From: UBA4582 sp002389265
GTDB lineage: Bacteria; Pseudomonadota; Gammaproteobacteria; Pseudomonadales; Azotimanducaceae
Length of the DNA stretch: 64,000 nt
NCBI GenBank assembly: GCA_943788825.1
Contig: CALSRT010000002.1
Coordinates: 744,001 to 808,000 of the forward strand
Direction of reading: 5' to 3'
Shown: piece after piece, positions 52,177 to 60,964 of the stretch
Position numbering within the stretch: the stretch's first letter is position 1
Layout of the letters: every line of letters begins with the position of its first letter
Notes under the pieces: generated by a model
What the model saw: only the letters and a program-made list of their open reading frames with translations
The model's database searches: none
What the model was told of the DNA's origin: nothing
Made by a program: the position numbers and the translations under genes

Positions 52177-52653
52177 TTTTTCGAAGTATTGGTACAAATA
52201 ATCGATATTTGACGCAAAGTGGGTTTCTTTGACGAGCTTGAAATCCGGCGTCGGAAAGTCAGGAAATGTGATGTCGCCTTCAACTTCAGTTTGAATGGTG
52301 GTGAGGTGGACCGCATCCGCCAGGCCTTGGGCCAGTGCTTGCTGATAGATCTGGCCGCCACCAACAATAAAGACCGGCCGCTGATCATCGCTGACTGATT
52401 CTAGCGCAGTGATCAGAGAGCTGGCGATCTCGCAGCCAGGAACTGAATAGGCGCTATTGCGAGTCACAATAATCGTACTTCTACCGGGTAGCGGTCTGCC
52501 GATGGATTCATAGGTTTTGCGGCCCATGATGAGAATGCCGCCGATGGTAATCTCGCGAAACAGTTTTTGCTCACCCTTTACCTGCCAGGGGATATTCGGA
52601 CCATTACCGATGATATTGTTTAGCGCGCGTGCGGCCACCAAGCTAACGCGCAC
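52144..52653 (-). CDS. folA: Dihydrofolate reductase
   Basis: FolA reduces dihydrofolate to tetrahydrofolate, target of trimethoprim. The start MRVSLVAARALNNIIG, the NIPWQVKGEQKLFREIT segment (proline-tryptophan loop), GGILIMGRKTYESIGRPLPGR and FIVGGGQIYQQAL are all typical. Length 169 aa is near normal (~160). The C terminus is encoded by a 12-bp tandem repeat that also repeats the stop codon. The start is GTG immediately after the argS stop codon, with no base between, so translation is probably coupled to argS. Confidence 0.95.
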   Translation of the reverse strand: MRVSLVAARALNNIIGNGPNIPWQVKGEQKLFREITIGGILIMGRKTYESIGRPLPGRSTIIVTRNSAYSVPGCEIASSLITALESVSDDQRPVFIVGGGQIYQQALAQGLADAVHLTTIQTEVEGDITFPDFPTPDFKLVKETHFASNIDYLYQYFEKIPRPIARPIE

Positions 52654-54378
52654 TTACATCTGCTCAACAGTGTCGATGCCCAACAGGCCCAAACCCTGTT
52701 GGATGACCTGAGCGGTGAGATCCGCAATCAGCAGGCGACTGGTGGTGACCTCGGGCGCCGCCTTAAGAATCGGGCAGGCTTCATAGAAAGACATAAACAA
52801 TCCTGCGAGTTCAAACAGGTAGTTGCAGAGGATATTGGCCTGATAGTCCTCCGTGACTGCGTCAACCGTCTCACTGAACTGTAGTAGCTTCAAGCCCAGT
52901 TGCATCTCAAGCGGTTCCTGGATCAGTATGTCACCGCTCAAAGTGCTGGGATCAATGTTTGCGCGGCGGAAGATGCTGCGGATCCGTGTGTAGGCATACT
53001 GCAGATAGGGTGCAGTGTTGCCTTCAAAGGACAACATGGTGTCCCAGTCAAAGACGTAGTCAGTGAGGCGATTTTTGGACAGTTCGGCATACTTAATGGC
53101 ACCGACACCGACGACGCGAGCAATCTCGTGGCGTTGCTCGGCGTCCAGTTCAGGGTTCTTGGTGCTGACCAGTTCAAAGGCACGGGCAATGGCTTCGTCA
53201 ATCACCTCGATCAGTTTGACATCAGCGCCGTCGCGGGTTTTGAAAGGCTTGCCGTCCTCCTTGAGGATCACGCCGAAAGGCAAGTGCCGAAAGTCTTGCG
53301 TGTCGGTGATATAGCCGGCTTGCCTGGCGACCGAAAATAACTGTGAGAGGTGCAATCGCTGGCGCGCATCGACAAAGTACAAGGCGCGATCGGTCTTGAG
53401 TGTTTGACTTCGATACCTTACGGCGGCGATATCACTGGCCATATAGGGATAGCCGCCATCTGACTTCTGCACTATAGCAGGTAAGGGGTTGCCATCTTTA
53501 CCCTTGAACTCATCCAGGAAAACACACTTGGCGCCGTTAGAAACAGTAATCAGTCCCTGGCTTGTCAGTTCATCGACGACCACGGGCAGATCAGCGTTGT
53601 AATCGCTCTCAGCTTTGATGTCGGCTGGCGTGAGACTGATATTGAGCTTGTCGTAAACCGCCTGGCAGTGCTTGACTGACTCGGTGATAAATAACTGCCA
53701 CAGTTCCCGGCAGCGCGGTTCGCCAGATTGGAGTCTGACCACATATTCTCTGGCCCGTTGGGCAAACTCCGGATCGGACTTAAACAAGCGGCTGGCAGCC
53801 ATATAAAATTTTTCAAGATCTTTGAGTTCACTGCCCAGCGCGACGCCACTGGTGTCTAGCTGGTCCATATAGGCGAGCAGACTGCCGAATTGTGCACCCC
53901 AGTCCCCCACATGGTTCGCACGGATAACGTGATGGCCTTGAAATTCGAGGCTGCGCGCGGCGGCGTCACCGATTGATGTGCTGCGTAAATGGCCAATATG
54001 CATTTCTTTCGCCAGATTTGGTGCTGAGTAATCGATCACGATCGTCTCGGCGTCTCGGGGCTGAACACCGAGTCGGCTGTCCTGACGCAGTTCGGTCAAG
54101 CTGGCGGCAATAAATTCTGCTGAAAGGTGAATGTTGATAAAGCCCGGGCCCGCGATTTCAATCTTGGCAGCGGCGGGGAAGTCGAGCGCCTCGATCATTG
54201 TGCCTGCCAGCGCCCGTGGGTTCAGGCCAAGGCGCTTGGCCGCGCCCATCACACCATTGGCCTGATAGTGACCGAATTCTGGGCGCTGGGAATTTTTGAT
54301 GACCGCAGGCGCCTCGGCCGCACCGGCTTGAGTGAGGGCGTTGGAAATGGCCTGGTCGATAAAGAGCTTGAGGTTCAT
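52654..54378 (-). CDS. argS: Arginyl-tRNA synthetase
   Basis: A class I synthetase of 574 aa that charges tRNA-Arg. The N-terminal tRNA-binding domain (residues 1-100) is followed by the HIGH motif in APNLAKEMHIGHLRSTSIGD, and the catalytic domain contains VDARQRLHLSQLF and MLSFEGNTAPYLQYAYTR. As in many arginyl enzymes a KMSKS motif is not obvious; GKPFKTRDGADV takes its place. The C-terminal DALR domain binds the anticodon. It is directly followed by folA with no gap. Confidence 0.96.
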   Translation of the reverse strand: MNLKLFIDQAISNALTQAGAAEAPAVIKNSQRPEFGHYQANGVMGAAKRLGLNPRALAGTMIEALDFPAAAKIEIAGPGFINIHLSAEFIAASLTELRQDSRLGVQPRDAETIVIDYSAPNLAKEMHIGHLRSTSIGDAAARSLEFQGHHVIRANHVGDWGAQFGSLLAYMDQLDTSGVALGSELKDLEKFYMAASRLFKSDPEFAQRAREYVVRLQSGEPRCRELWQLFITESVKHCQAVYDKLNISLTPADIKAESDYNADLPVVVDELTSQGLITVSNGAKCVFLDEFKGKDGNPLPAIVQKSDGGYPYMASDIAAVRYRSQTLKTDRALYFVDARQRLHLSQLFSVARQAGYITDTQDFRHLPFGVILKEDGKPFKTRDGADVKLIEVIDEAIARAFELVSTKNPELDAEQRHEIARVVGVGAIKYAELSKNRLTDYVFDWDTMLSFEGNTAPYLQYAYTRIRSIFRRANIDPSTLSGDILIQEPLEMQLGLKLLQFSETVDAVTEDYQANILCNYLFELAGLFMSFYEACPILKAAPEVTTSRLLIADLTAQVIQQGLGLLGIDTVEQM

Positions 54379-54632
54379 GGTTGATAATATCGAGGTTGCA
54401 AAAACCTCGCCATGTTAGCGGTTTCGCTATCGCGGCGCCACAATGTCGAGGCTCGGAAACCATCTGGCGTCAGGATTTTTTGTTGATTGGCAGGATTTGG
54501 CTTGCTGTACCCTGTCTTCTCCCAGGGCACGGTGATCTCTCATGCGGTAACACTGCTGACCATCGCAGCAGGTGATGGCGTCAAATTCTAAACTTGAGTA
54601 GGATAAAGGGACACTTCGTGGAGATTGAGTCG

Positions 54633-55121
54633 ATGCAACAAAATGGTTTTCACCATGTCGCCTTCGCCTGTCGAGACCTGGATGCGACAGTTGCCTTCTA
54701 TCAGGGACTGTTGGAATTTCCTCTGGTCCATACTGAGATGCAGGGTAACGCCGACGGTTTCCTGCGGCATATTTTTTTCGACTTGGGGGACGGTTCAAGC
54801 CTGGCATTTTTTTACCTGCAAGGCATTGGTGAGCCGAAAGACTATCCCACGGCAATCTCGACGGATCTGGGTTTGCCGATCTGGGTTAACCATGTGGCCT
54901 TTCGTGCTGACCAGGCACGCTATGACCAGGTTAAAGAAACCATGACAGCGCAGTTGATCAAACCCGTAATGGAAGCAGACCACGGTTGGTGTCGATCCGT
55001 TTACTATGCTGATCCGAATGGTATTTTGATCGAGTTTTGTGTTGATTCACCGGGTTTTAAGCCAGATCCAAAGGCGGCCATGGATCTGTTACATGCTGTG
55101 CCAGAGGGCTATACAAAATAG
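54633..55121 (+). CDS. VOC-family (glyoxalase/dioxygenase fold) protein
   Basis: VOC proteins bind a metal through two beta-alpha-beta-beta-beta modules. The start MQQNGFHHVAFACRDLDATV gives the first metal histidine (HHVAF), VNHVAFRADQ the second, and NGILIEFCVDS the glutamate, so the metal site seems complete. The protein is a single two-module unit of 162 aa. The start is uncertain: the ATG at 54633 has GGAG nine bases upstream; a GTG at 54618 has AAAGGG seven bases upstream. The substrate is unknown; ring-cleaving dioxygenase or isomerase roles are possible. Confidence 0.83.
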   Translation: MQQNGFHHVAFACRDLDATVAFYQGLLEFPLVHTEMQGNADGFLRHIFFDLGDGSSLAFFYLQGIGEPKDYPTAISTDLGLPIWVNHVAFRADQARYDQVKETMTAQLIKPVMEADHGWCRSVYYADPNGILIEFCVDSPGFKPDPKAAMDLLHAVPEGYTK

Positions 55122-55148
55122 CCGAGAGGTTGATGGGTTAAGTGATCG

Positions 55149-55201
55149 GGCCGCACCTGGCCGGCCGCACCTAGCCGGCCGCACCTAGCCGGCCGCACCT
55201 A
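55149..55201. repeat. 14-bp GC-rich tandem repeat array after the histidine kinase gene
   Basis: Units lie at 55149-55162, 55163-55176, 55177-55190 and a partial one at 55191-55201; the second and third are identical (GGCCGCACCTAGCC). Each junction forms GCCGGCCG, so the array can fold into strong hairpins. It fills the space between two convergent genes: on the minus strand it starts at the histidine kinase stop codon (55199-55201), whose CTA belongs to the last unit. It might serve as a two-way terminator. Confidence 0.9.
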
Positions 55202-57943
55202 CTTAAGGTGGTGGCGGATGCGCTCGCAAAGTAGGTCAGTACTATAAGGTTTCTGGATAAAGTCGAGGCCTTGCTCGACAATAAAGCGAGTATGAGTGCC
55301 GTTATAGGGATAGCCACTGGTGTAGATCAATCGGACACTCGGCGAGATGGCACGCATGTGTTCAGAGGTTTGCCAGCCACCTATTTTCGGCAACACGACG
55401 TCCATGATGACCAGATCGATACGTTTGTGTTGAGTCTTAAAAATCCTCAGGGCTTCGTCACCATCTCTGGCTTCTATGACGTTATAGCCGACGCCGCGGA
55501 GTATCAGTCGCGCCAGATCTCTGACATGGTCGCTGTCTTCAACTAAGAGTAGGGTTTCTGTGCCGCCGATGAGTTTACGTCGGTCTTTGCCCGGTGTTTG
55601 CGGTGGACTGTCGTGGCTGGCAGGGAGGTGAACCCGAAACGTAGAGCCGCCGCCCTGGGTGCTGAGGATCGTGATAAAGCCTCTGTGTTGCCTAATAATA
55701 TCATCCACCAGCGACAGCCCAAGGCCGGTACCCATGCCCTCTGGCTTGGTCGTAAAAAACGGCTTAAAGATATGTTCCAGATCCTTTTCGCTGATACCGG
55801 TGCCCGAGTCAGCGATTGAAATGGTCACGTAATAGCCCGGCTGAATTTTGCGATCAGTGACGCTGTTGATATCTTTGATGAGTTGGCGATCGGTATTGAT
55901 CGACAAGCATCCTGGTTCCAGCATGGCATCGCGAGCATTGATCACTAGATTGATGATGACCTGTTCGATCTGAGACGAGTCAGCCAGTACGAGGGCTTTG
56001 TCTGTGCTTCGGTTGATAAGGATGTCGATATTCGCTGGCAGCAGGCGGCGGATCAGCAGGTCGAGATTGACTATAAGATCATTAATATCGATGACTGAAC
56101 GTTCAGCCTCTTGGGGTCGGCTGTATGTGAGTAATTTATGGGTCATGTCGGCGGCAAGGCGGCCGGCATTCTGAATTTGGATGAGATAGCCGTGGCGCTC
56201 AGCAGTCCTGAGCGTTGGCTCTAGGCACAATTCGGAATAGCCGTTTATGGCAACTAACAAGTTGTTAAAGTCGTGGGCTATGCCGCTAGCTAGGTGACCT
56301 ACTGCTTCCATCTTTTGGGCTGCGAGCAGTTGGTATTGCAATGCTTGCTGTTCATTCTGTGTTTGTATATGCCTAGAATTATCGCGAATGATTACAGTGC
56401 TTTGGTGTTGGCCCTGTAGGTACTGACGATTGACGAAAACTTCAACTGGAATTGTCTGGCCATTCTTGTGTTGCCCGCTGAATGCCTGGCGAGGCTTTTT
56501 GTCACTTTTCTGCTGCATGCGGGTGCCTGCAGTTCCACTAATGTGGTCAGCGTCGCTGGATTGCTCGTTAAGTACGCTCGAAGTATCGGTGCGGCTAGTC
56601 AAGGCAGGTAGTAAGTCGGCTAGGCTTCGACCATGCAATTCTTGCGGGCTAAAACCGAATATAGTGTTGGTAGCCTTATTAGATGCAGTAATTTCGTTTT
56701 TGTGATTGACCAGCAATATAGCTTCGGACGAGTGTTGAAACAGCGTTGCGTAGTTAGCCGCGGCTTCCTGAATTTCAGATTGAAGGTCGTGAACTGCGCT
56801 CAGGGATCGCGCGACGATGACAATGGCATGCGAATTGCCGCCGCTCTCGAGTTGCGATTGGAATTCGATCTCTGCTGGCAGCCAATAGCCGTCGCTATGT
56901 TTGAGTTCCGTTGTTATGGTGCTGGTTGCATTGTTCGGGGCGCTAAGTTTGTTGAGGCTCGATTGGAGGTGCTGAGCGGCATCAGGGGCAAATAGTCGTT
57001 CGATGGTAAGTGCTTGGAATTGTCTTCGTGAATATCCAAGCCATTGTTGGATAGAGGGTGTTACGTAGGTTGTCTGGCGTTGGCTGTTCACGATCCAGAG
57101 ACTTTCTGTCAAATGACTTGTGACCGTATCGTATCGATATTGCAAGTCTCTCATTTTCTTTTGAGAGCTGGCGGTCTGATGTGCAATGCGGTTGTGTTCT
57201 TCGCTCTGGGCAAAGGTTTGATCAAACTGCTTCATCACTAATGCTGTCTGCTCGCGCCTGTTAGTTGCTGAGGGGATCAGTCTTCGGGCCGCGTGCCGAG
57301 CCAGATCCAGCAGCGGAACATGAATATCAAAAGTGGCTCGTTGTGCTGTTTGGTGCCAAGTCACATGTTTCAGATTCTTGGTGTTGCTGTTAAGCAAGCC
57401 AGCCATTTGACCGCGCAGCAGATGATATAGCGCTATGGATGGCTGGTAGCCGTGCTGCATGTGCAGCTTTACTCGGAAGTTTGTTGCACTGATTTGTTGC
57501 AGTGCCAGTCGGCAGGGCAGCATTTTTTCGACGGTACCAGCGGCACCGAAAGCGAAGCAATAAGCCTCTCGCGTGCCTGGCAAGGTGTGGCTGATCAGCT
57601 GGCAGGTTCGGAAGTGATGGTTGCTCCACGAATGCATTCCTGCGGCGGCGATCTGGTCACCATCAAGGGCGCTGGTTAATATTCTGTCGATCAATAGAAA
57701 CTTATCCCAATCAAAAAGTATCTCGGCGTTGGAAAGACGAGCGCAAGCATCTTCACAAATAGCTAAGGTTGTTTGATTCTTAAGATGTTGACGGCACAGC
57801 GTCATGAGGCAGCCTAAATAATGGCAGCTGATGTCTAGCTTATCGTCGATCAATGTGTGGTAGTGGGCGTTCTCTTCCATGAGATTACCAATCAGCGCCA
57901 GATAGCGAGTTAGAATAATCTCTGCATCGAGGCTGCCGGTCAA
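55199..57943 (-). CDS. Hybrid sensor histidine kinase with PAS domains and receiver
   Basis: The 914-aa kinase has, in order: an unrecognised N-terminal region of about 250 residues, a short coiled coil (about 250-275), two PAS domains (around 280-390, with TESLWIVNSQRQTTYVTPS, and around 400-540, with SSEAILLVNHKNEITASN), HisKA with phospho-acceptor His near 556 (GIAHDFNNLLVAINGY), HATPase with N-box VINARDAML and glycine boxes, and a C-terminal receiver with phospho-acceptor Asp near 847 (LVIMDVVLPKIGG). No membrane helix is evident, so it probably senses in the cytoplasm. The start (TTG at 57943) is uncertain; an ATG at 57880 is an alternative. No response-regulator gene is adjacent. Confidence 0.9.
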   Translation of the reverse strand: MTGSLDAEIILTRYLALIGNLMEENAHYHTLIDDKLDISCHYLGCLMTLCRQHLKNQTTLAICEDACARLSNAEILFDWDKFLLIDRILTSALDGDQIAAAGMHSWSNHHFRTCQLISHTLPGTREAYCFAFGAAGTVEKMLPCRLALQQISATNFRVKLHMQHGYQPSIALYHLLRGQMAGLLNSNTKNLKHVTWHQTAQRATFDIHVPLLDLARHAARRLIPSATNRREQTALVMKQFDQTFAQSEEHNRIAHQTASSQKKMRDLQYRYDTVTSHLTESLWIVNSQRQTTYVTPSIQQWLGYSRRQFQALTIERLFAPDAAQHLQSSLNKLSAPNNATSTITTELKHSDGYWLPAEIEFQSQLESGGNSHAIVIVARSLSAVHDLQSEIQEAAANYATLFQHSSEAILLVNHKNEITASNKATNTIFGFSPQELHGRSLADLLPALTSRTDTSSVLNEQSSDADHISGTAGTRMQQKSDKKPRQAFSGQHKNGQTIPVEVFVNRQYLQGQHQSTVIIRDNSRHIQTQNEQQALQYQLLAAQKMEAVGHLASGIAHDFNNLLVAINGYSELCLEPTLRTAERHGYLIQIQNAGRLAADMTHKLLTYSRPQEAERSVIDINDLIVNLDLLIRRLLPANIDILINRSTDKALVLADSSQIEQVIINLVINARDAMLEPGCLSINTDRQLIKDINSVTDRKIQPGYYVTISIADSGTGISEKDLEHIFKPFFTTKPEGMGTGLGLSLVDDIIRQHRGFITILSTQGGGSTFRVHLPASHDSPPQTPGKDRRKLIGGTETLLLVEDSDHVRDLARLILRGVGYNVIEARDGDEALRIFKTQHKRIDLVIMDVVLPKIGGWQTSEHMRAISPSVRLIYTSGYPYNGTHTRFIVEQGLDFIQKPYSTDLLCERIRHHLK

Positions 57944-57968
57944 GAAGTCTGTGAGGGAAACCGGTGGG

Positions 57969-58718
57969 TTATGGGCGTTTTGTCGATTGGTCGATCAAAA
58001 TTTGTGCACGTCGGCAGAGTTCTGGATAATTTTCGAGATCCTTCGCACCTTGAGGTGTGAGGCTATAGACCCCTCGGCTAACGCGTTCGAACCAATGATA
58101 ATGGTTGGCGCTGAGAATGCTTGAGGTTTTTTCGCCGGTGCCCTGCTGACGTAATTCCCGAGTTGAAGAGGCTCCGTTGTGTTGTAGGCAGCAAGCAATC
58201 AGAACGGCGTTTTCCCGATAGGCGGTAATGAGTTTTTGTTGATGAATGCCGCCGGTGTTGTAGCTGCCTGATCGGCCCTCTATTTCGCGAACGATCGCTG
58301 TGTGTTGCTTGGATTTTCGTGGTGTCACATCTTCAACTACTTCGATTTCGTGCTCTGGCAGGGTGATCGCTGAGCTGCCTGAAGGGTCGAATTCCTTTTT
58401 AACGCTGACGCCGAGGGGACCGAAGTTTACGACCAGCAAGCCGAGCTGCAACTTTCGTAGAACACGAGTGGTACCTCGCCATTGTCGACTTCGACGATTG
58501 GCGATTTCAGGAACAGCAACATAGACAGCACTGGTGATGGCCTGGCGATCGGTGGCTTGGATCAGCAACGTTAAATTAATGCTGGTTTTGAGTTCAATCA
58601 CAACAATCTGTTGGCCTCTTTGAGCCACGATATCACAATGCCGCACTTCGGCCTGGACGACATAACCGTGGTCCTGAAGGTAGTCTTTCACGGGCTGGTA
58701 TAAGTCGATTTCGAGCAT
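57969..58718 (-). CDS. DUF2161 protein with PD-(D/E)xK nuclease-like domain
   Basis: The 249-aa protein carries a PD-(D/E)xK-like core in its first 60 residues: CDIVAQRGQQIVVIELKTS gives the Asp and the Glu-x-Lys. The C-terminal part (about 150-245) contains winged-helix-like segments (NAVLIACCLQHNGASSTRELR, WFERVSRGVYSLTPQGA), plausible for DNA binding. The DUF2161 family is annotated as putative phosphodiesterase or nuclease; its real role is not known. The ATG at 58718 is preferred to a TTG at 58727. No toxin-antitoxin or restriction partner is visible nearby. Confidence 0.78.
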   Translation of the reverse strand: MLEIDLYQPVKDYLQDHGYVVQAEVRHCDIVAQRGQQIVVIELKTSINLTLLIQATDRQAITSAVYVAVPEIANRRSRQWRGTTRVLRKLQLGLLVVNFGPLGVSVKKEFDPSGSSAITLPEHEIEVVEDVTPRKSKQHTAIVREIEGRSGSYNTGGIHQQKLITAYRENAVLIACCLQHNGASSTRELRQQGTGEKTSSILSANHYHWFERVSRGVYSLTPQGAKDLENYPELCRRAQILIDQSTKRP

Positions 58719-58778
58719 GAAATTCAATTTTCAACGTTGAGTCAGAGCAAAATGGGTGCGTAGTAGTTTGTACTCAAT

Positions 58779-60158
58779 CTATTGAGATTCAGTATTCGGC
58801 AAGCGTGCCAGCAGTTTCGGATACAGGCCGCCAAAACTACTATTGCTCATAATAAGTATATGCCAGACCCCTGGTGTCTGGATAATGGCTAATGCCTGCT
58901 CGACAATATCGTCAATGGAATCGGTGATAAGAACGCCTGGACCGGCGAGCTTGTCGGCCATATCCCAGCGAGCGTTAGTGGGTCGATACCAGATGACCTG
59001 TTCTGCCTTGCTCACGGTCGCCTTTAGCGTGTCTTCGTGTGTGCCATTGCGCATGGTATGGGAGCCAGGTTCGATGATGGCCAGGATGTTTTCCTGGTCG
59101 ACCTTGTTGCGCAGGCCCTCGAGCGTCGACGCGATCGCCGTTGGGTGGTGAGCAAAATCCTCAAAAACATTGAGTGTAGCTGAGCTGTAAATAAGCTCCA
59201 TGCGACGTTTAACACCCTTGAATTCGTTGAGCGCATCGCAGGCAATGGCAGGGGTGACGCCAATGTGGCGGGCGGCTCCGATAGCCGCCAGCGCGTTGGC
59301 CATATTATGCTTGCCGGTCATGGACCAATCGACGATGCCTTGCAGGTTGCCGCCGACGCTCACCTGGAAGCGGCTGGCATCATTGCTGAGTAAGTGGCCT
59401 GTGATATCTGCGGGGCTCTGCCTGTCGTCACCAAAACTGATGCGTGGCGTCCAGCACCCGCGCTCGAAAACAGCCTTGAGATTGTCATCCTGTGCCGGGT
59501 GGATAACGAGACCTGTACCAGGAATCGTACGCAATAAGAGATGGAACTGGTTTTGGATTGCATCTAGATCGGGAAATATATCGGCGTGATCGAATTCAAG
59601 GTTGTTCAGAATGGCTGTCCTGGGACGATAGTGCAGGAATTTCGAGCGTCGGTCGAAGTAGCTGGTGTCGTATTCGTCTGCTTCGATGACAAAAAATGGC
59701 GAGTCGCCCAGACGCGCCGATTCACCGAAATTAAGCGGTACGCCACCCACCAGGAACCCCGGAGACAGGCCAGCATATTCTAAAATCCAAGCCACCATAC
59801 TGGTGGTCGTCGTCTTGCCATGAGTACCAGCGACGGCAATAACCCATCGATCGGGCAGCAAATATTTGCCGAGCCATTCTGCGCCGGAGGTGTAGGGAAG
59901 CCCGGCATCCAATACATGCTCGACGGCAGGATTACCCCGAGGAAGATTAGCGTTCCCGATCATCACCAGGTCGACATCGGCAGGTATGTTGGCTTTGCTG
60001 AAACCATTCTTGATTTGTATGCCCGCTTGTTGGAGCTGGTCGCTCATGGGCGGATAAATATTTTCATCACAACCGCTGACCTGGTGTCCCAATTGTTTAG
60101 CCAGCAATGCAATGCTGCCCATCAGTGTGCCGCAGATACCAAGTATATGAACGTGCAA
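58779..60158 (-). CDS. mpl: UDP-MurNAc:L-Ala-gamma-D-Glu-meso-DAP ligase
   Basis: Mpl reattaches the recycled tripeptide to UDP-MurNAc in peptidoglycan recycling. The 459-aa Mur ligase starts MHVHILGICGTLMGSIA, has the P-loop VAGTHGKTTTTSMVA and EADEYDTSYFDRRSKFLHY, and HHPTAIASTLEGLR in the C-terminal domain, all typical of Mpl. The start is TTG, with AAGGAG well placed seven bases upstream. It follows a membrane protein gene on the same strand by twelve bases. Confidence 0.95.
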   Translation of the reverse strand: MHVHILGICGTLMGSIALLAKQLGHQVSGCDENIYPPMSDQLQQAGIQIKNGFSKANIPADVDLVMIGNANLPRGNPAVEHVLDAGLPYTSGAEWLGKYLLPDRWVIAVAGTHGKTTTTSMVAWILEYAGLSPGFLVGGVPLNFGESARLGDSPFFVIEADEYDTSYFDRRSKFLHYRPRTAILNNLEFDHADIFPDLDAIQNQFHLLLRTIPGTGLVIHPAQDDNLKAVFERGCWTPRISFGDDRQSPADITGHLLSNDASRFQVSVGGNLQGIVDWSMTGKHNMANALAAIGAARHIGVTPAIACDALNEFKGVKRRMELIYSSATLNVFEDFAHHPTAIASTLEGLRNKVDQENILAIIEPGSHTMRNGTHEDTLKATVSKAEQVIWYRPTNARWDMADKLAGPGVLITDSIDDIVEQALAIIQTPGVWHILIMSNSSFGGLYPKLLARLPNTESQ

Positions 60159-60170
60159 AGAGGTCTCCTT

Positions 60171-60806
60171 TCAGGTCAGCGTTTGGGTTGGAAACAACAT
60201 CTGCGAGGCGGCAATGGTTAACACCTCGAGTGTGAAGGCGAGTGCAATGCCCTGGAAAACGCTGATTTCCATCGATCGATGGAAAATAAAGCCGACGATC
60301 GCTAATGACCAGAAGAAGATGACCCAGAATGCAGATTTCGCGAACAGGCCTAGGAGTTCGGCGTCGCTATTCACCAACAGAAGATTAACCATCAAGAGGA
60401 AGACCAAAATAATGGTGTTCGTGGCAAACAGAGAGATCAAGGTCGGAATTGCTCGGCCTGCGGTTTTCTTTAGCCAGAGAATGCCGTAGACAAGGGATCC
60501 CTCAATGAGGACCTCCACAGCAAGGCTGCCACACAGGTCGCCGAAGCTAAGGCTTGGACGAATCAGGTTGACGGATATAAAAGCGACGACCAGATAGACG
60601 GCGAGTGCGGTAAGCAGAATCGGCAGGCTGGACGGTACCTTGTCGGGCCCGACACGTAGCAGGCACATCTGCCAAAAATAGAGCGTGATTTGTAACATGG
60701 TGGGATTATCACTGATAACTGACGCCGCGTACACGTCAGAGGCTGCGAATAGCTTGTAAAGCTTCGCGAAAAGGTGCGATTTCAGGCTTTGGGGAAGCCG
60801 TGACAT
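60171..60806 (-). CDS. Hypothetical inner-membrane protein with about five helices
   Basis: The 211-aa protein has about five hydrophobic segments (about residues 63-83, 95-110, 118-142, 150-170 and 178-198) and a polar N terminus of about 55 residues. I do not recognise the family; the pattern loosely resembles YIP1-type small membrane proteins. An internal ATG at 60698 would shorten the N terminus. It precedes mpl by twelve bases on the same strand, so the two are probably co-transcribed, and it is divergent from ccoN. Confidence 0.6.
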   Translation of the reverse strand: MSRLPQSLKSHLFAKLYKLFAASDVYAASVISDNPTMLQITLYFWQMCLLRVGPDKVPSSLPILLTALAVYLVVAFISVNLIRPSLSFGDLCGSLAVEVLIEGSLVYGILWLKKTAGRAIPTLISLFATNTIILVFLLMVNLLLVNSDAELLGLFAKSAFWVIFFWSLAIVGFIFHRSMEISVFQGIALAFTLEVLTIAASQMLFPTQTLT

Positions 60807-60964
60807 AGATCATTGGCTCTGCTGAATGGGAAAGTTAGGATCCGCACCACAATATAGCAACGGTCAGCATCTATAAGTTAGGCACATTCAAGCCTCGTAA
60901 TATAAAAATATGGTGGTGCGAGCGGAGTAAAAAACAAATTCACCTGAGTGTCGAGTTGCCTTAC

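Noticed and set aside
60807..60964. FNR/ANR box upstream of ccoN
   Set aside because: I looked for TTGAT-N4-ATCAA and close variants in the gap and found none good enough; oxygen control may use another regulator or a remote site.
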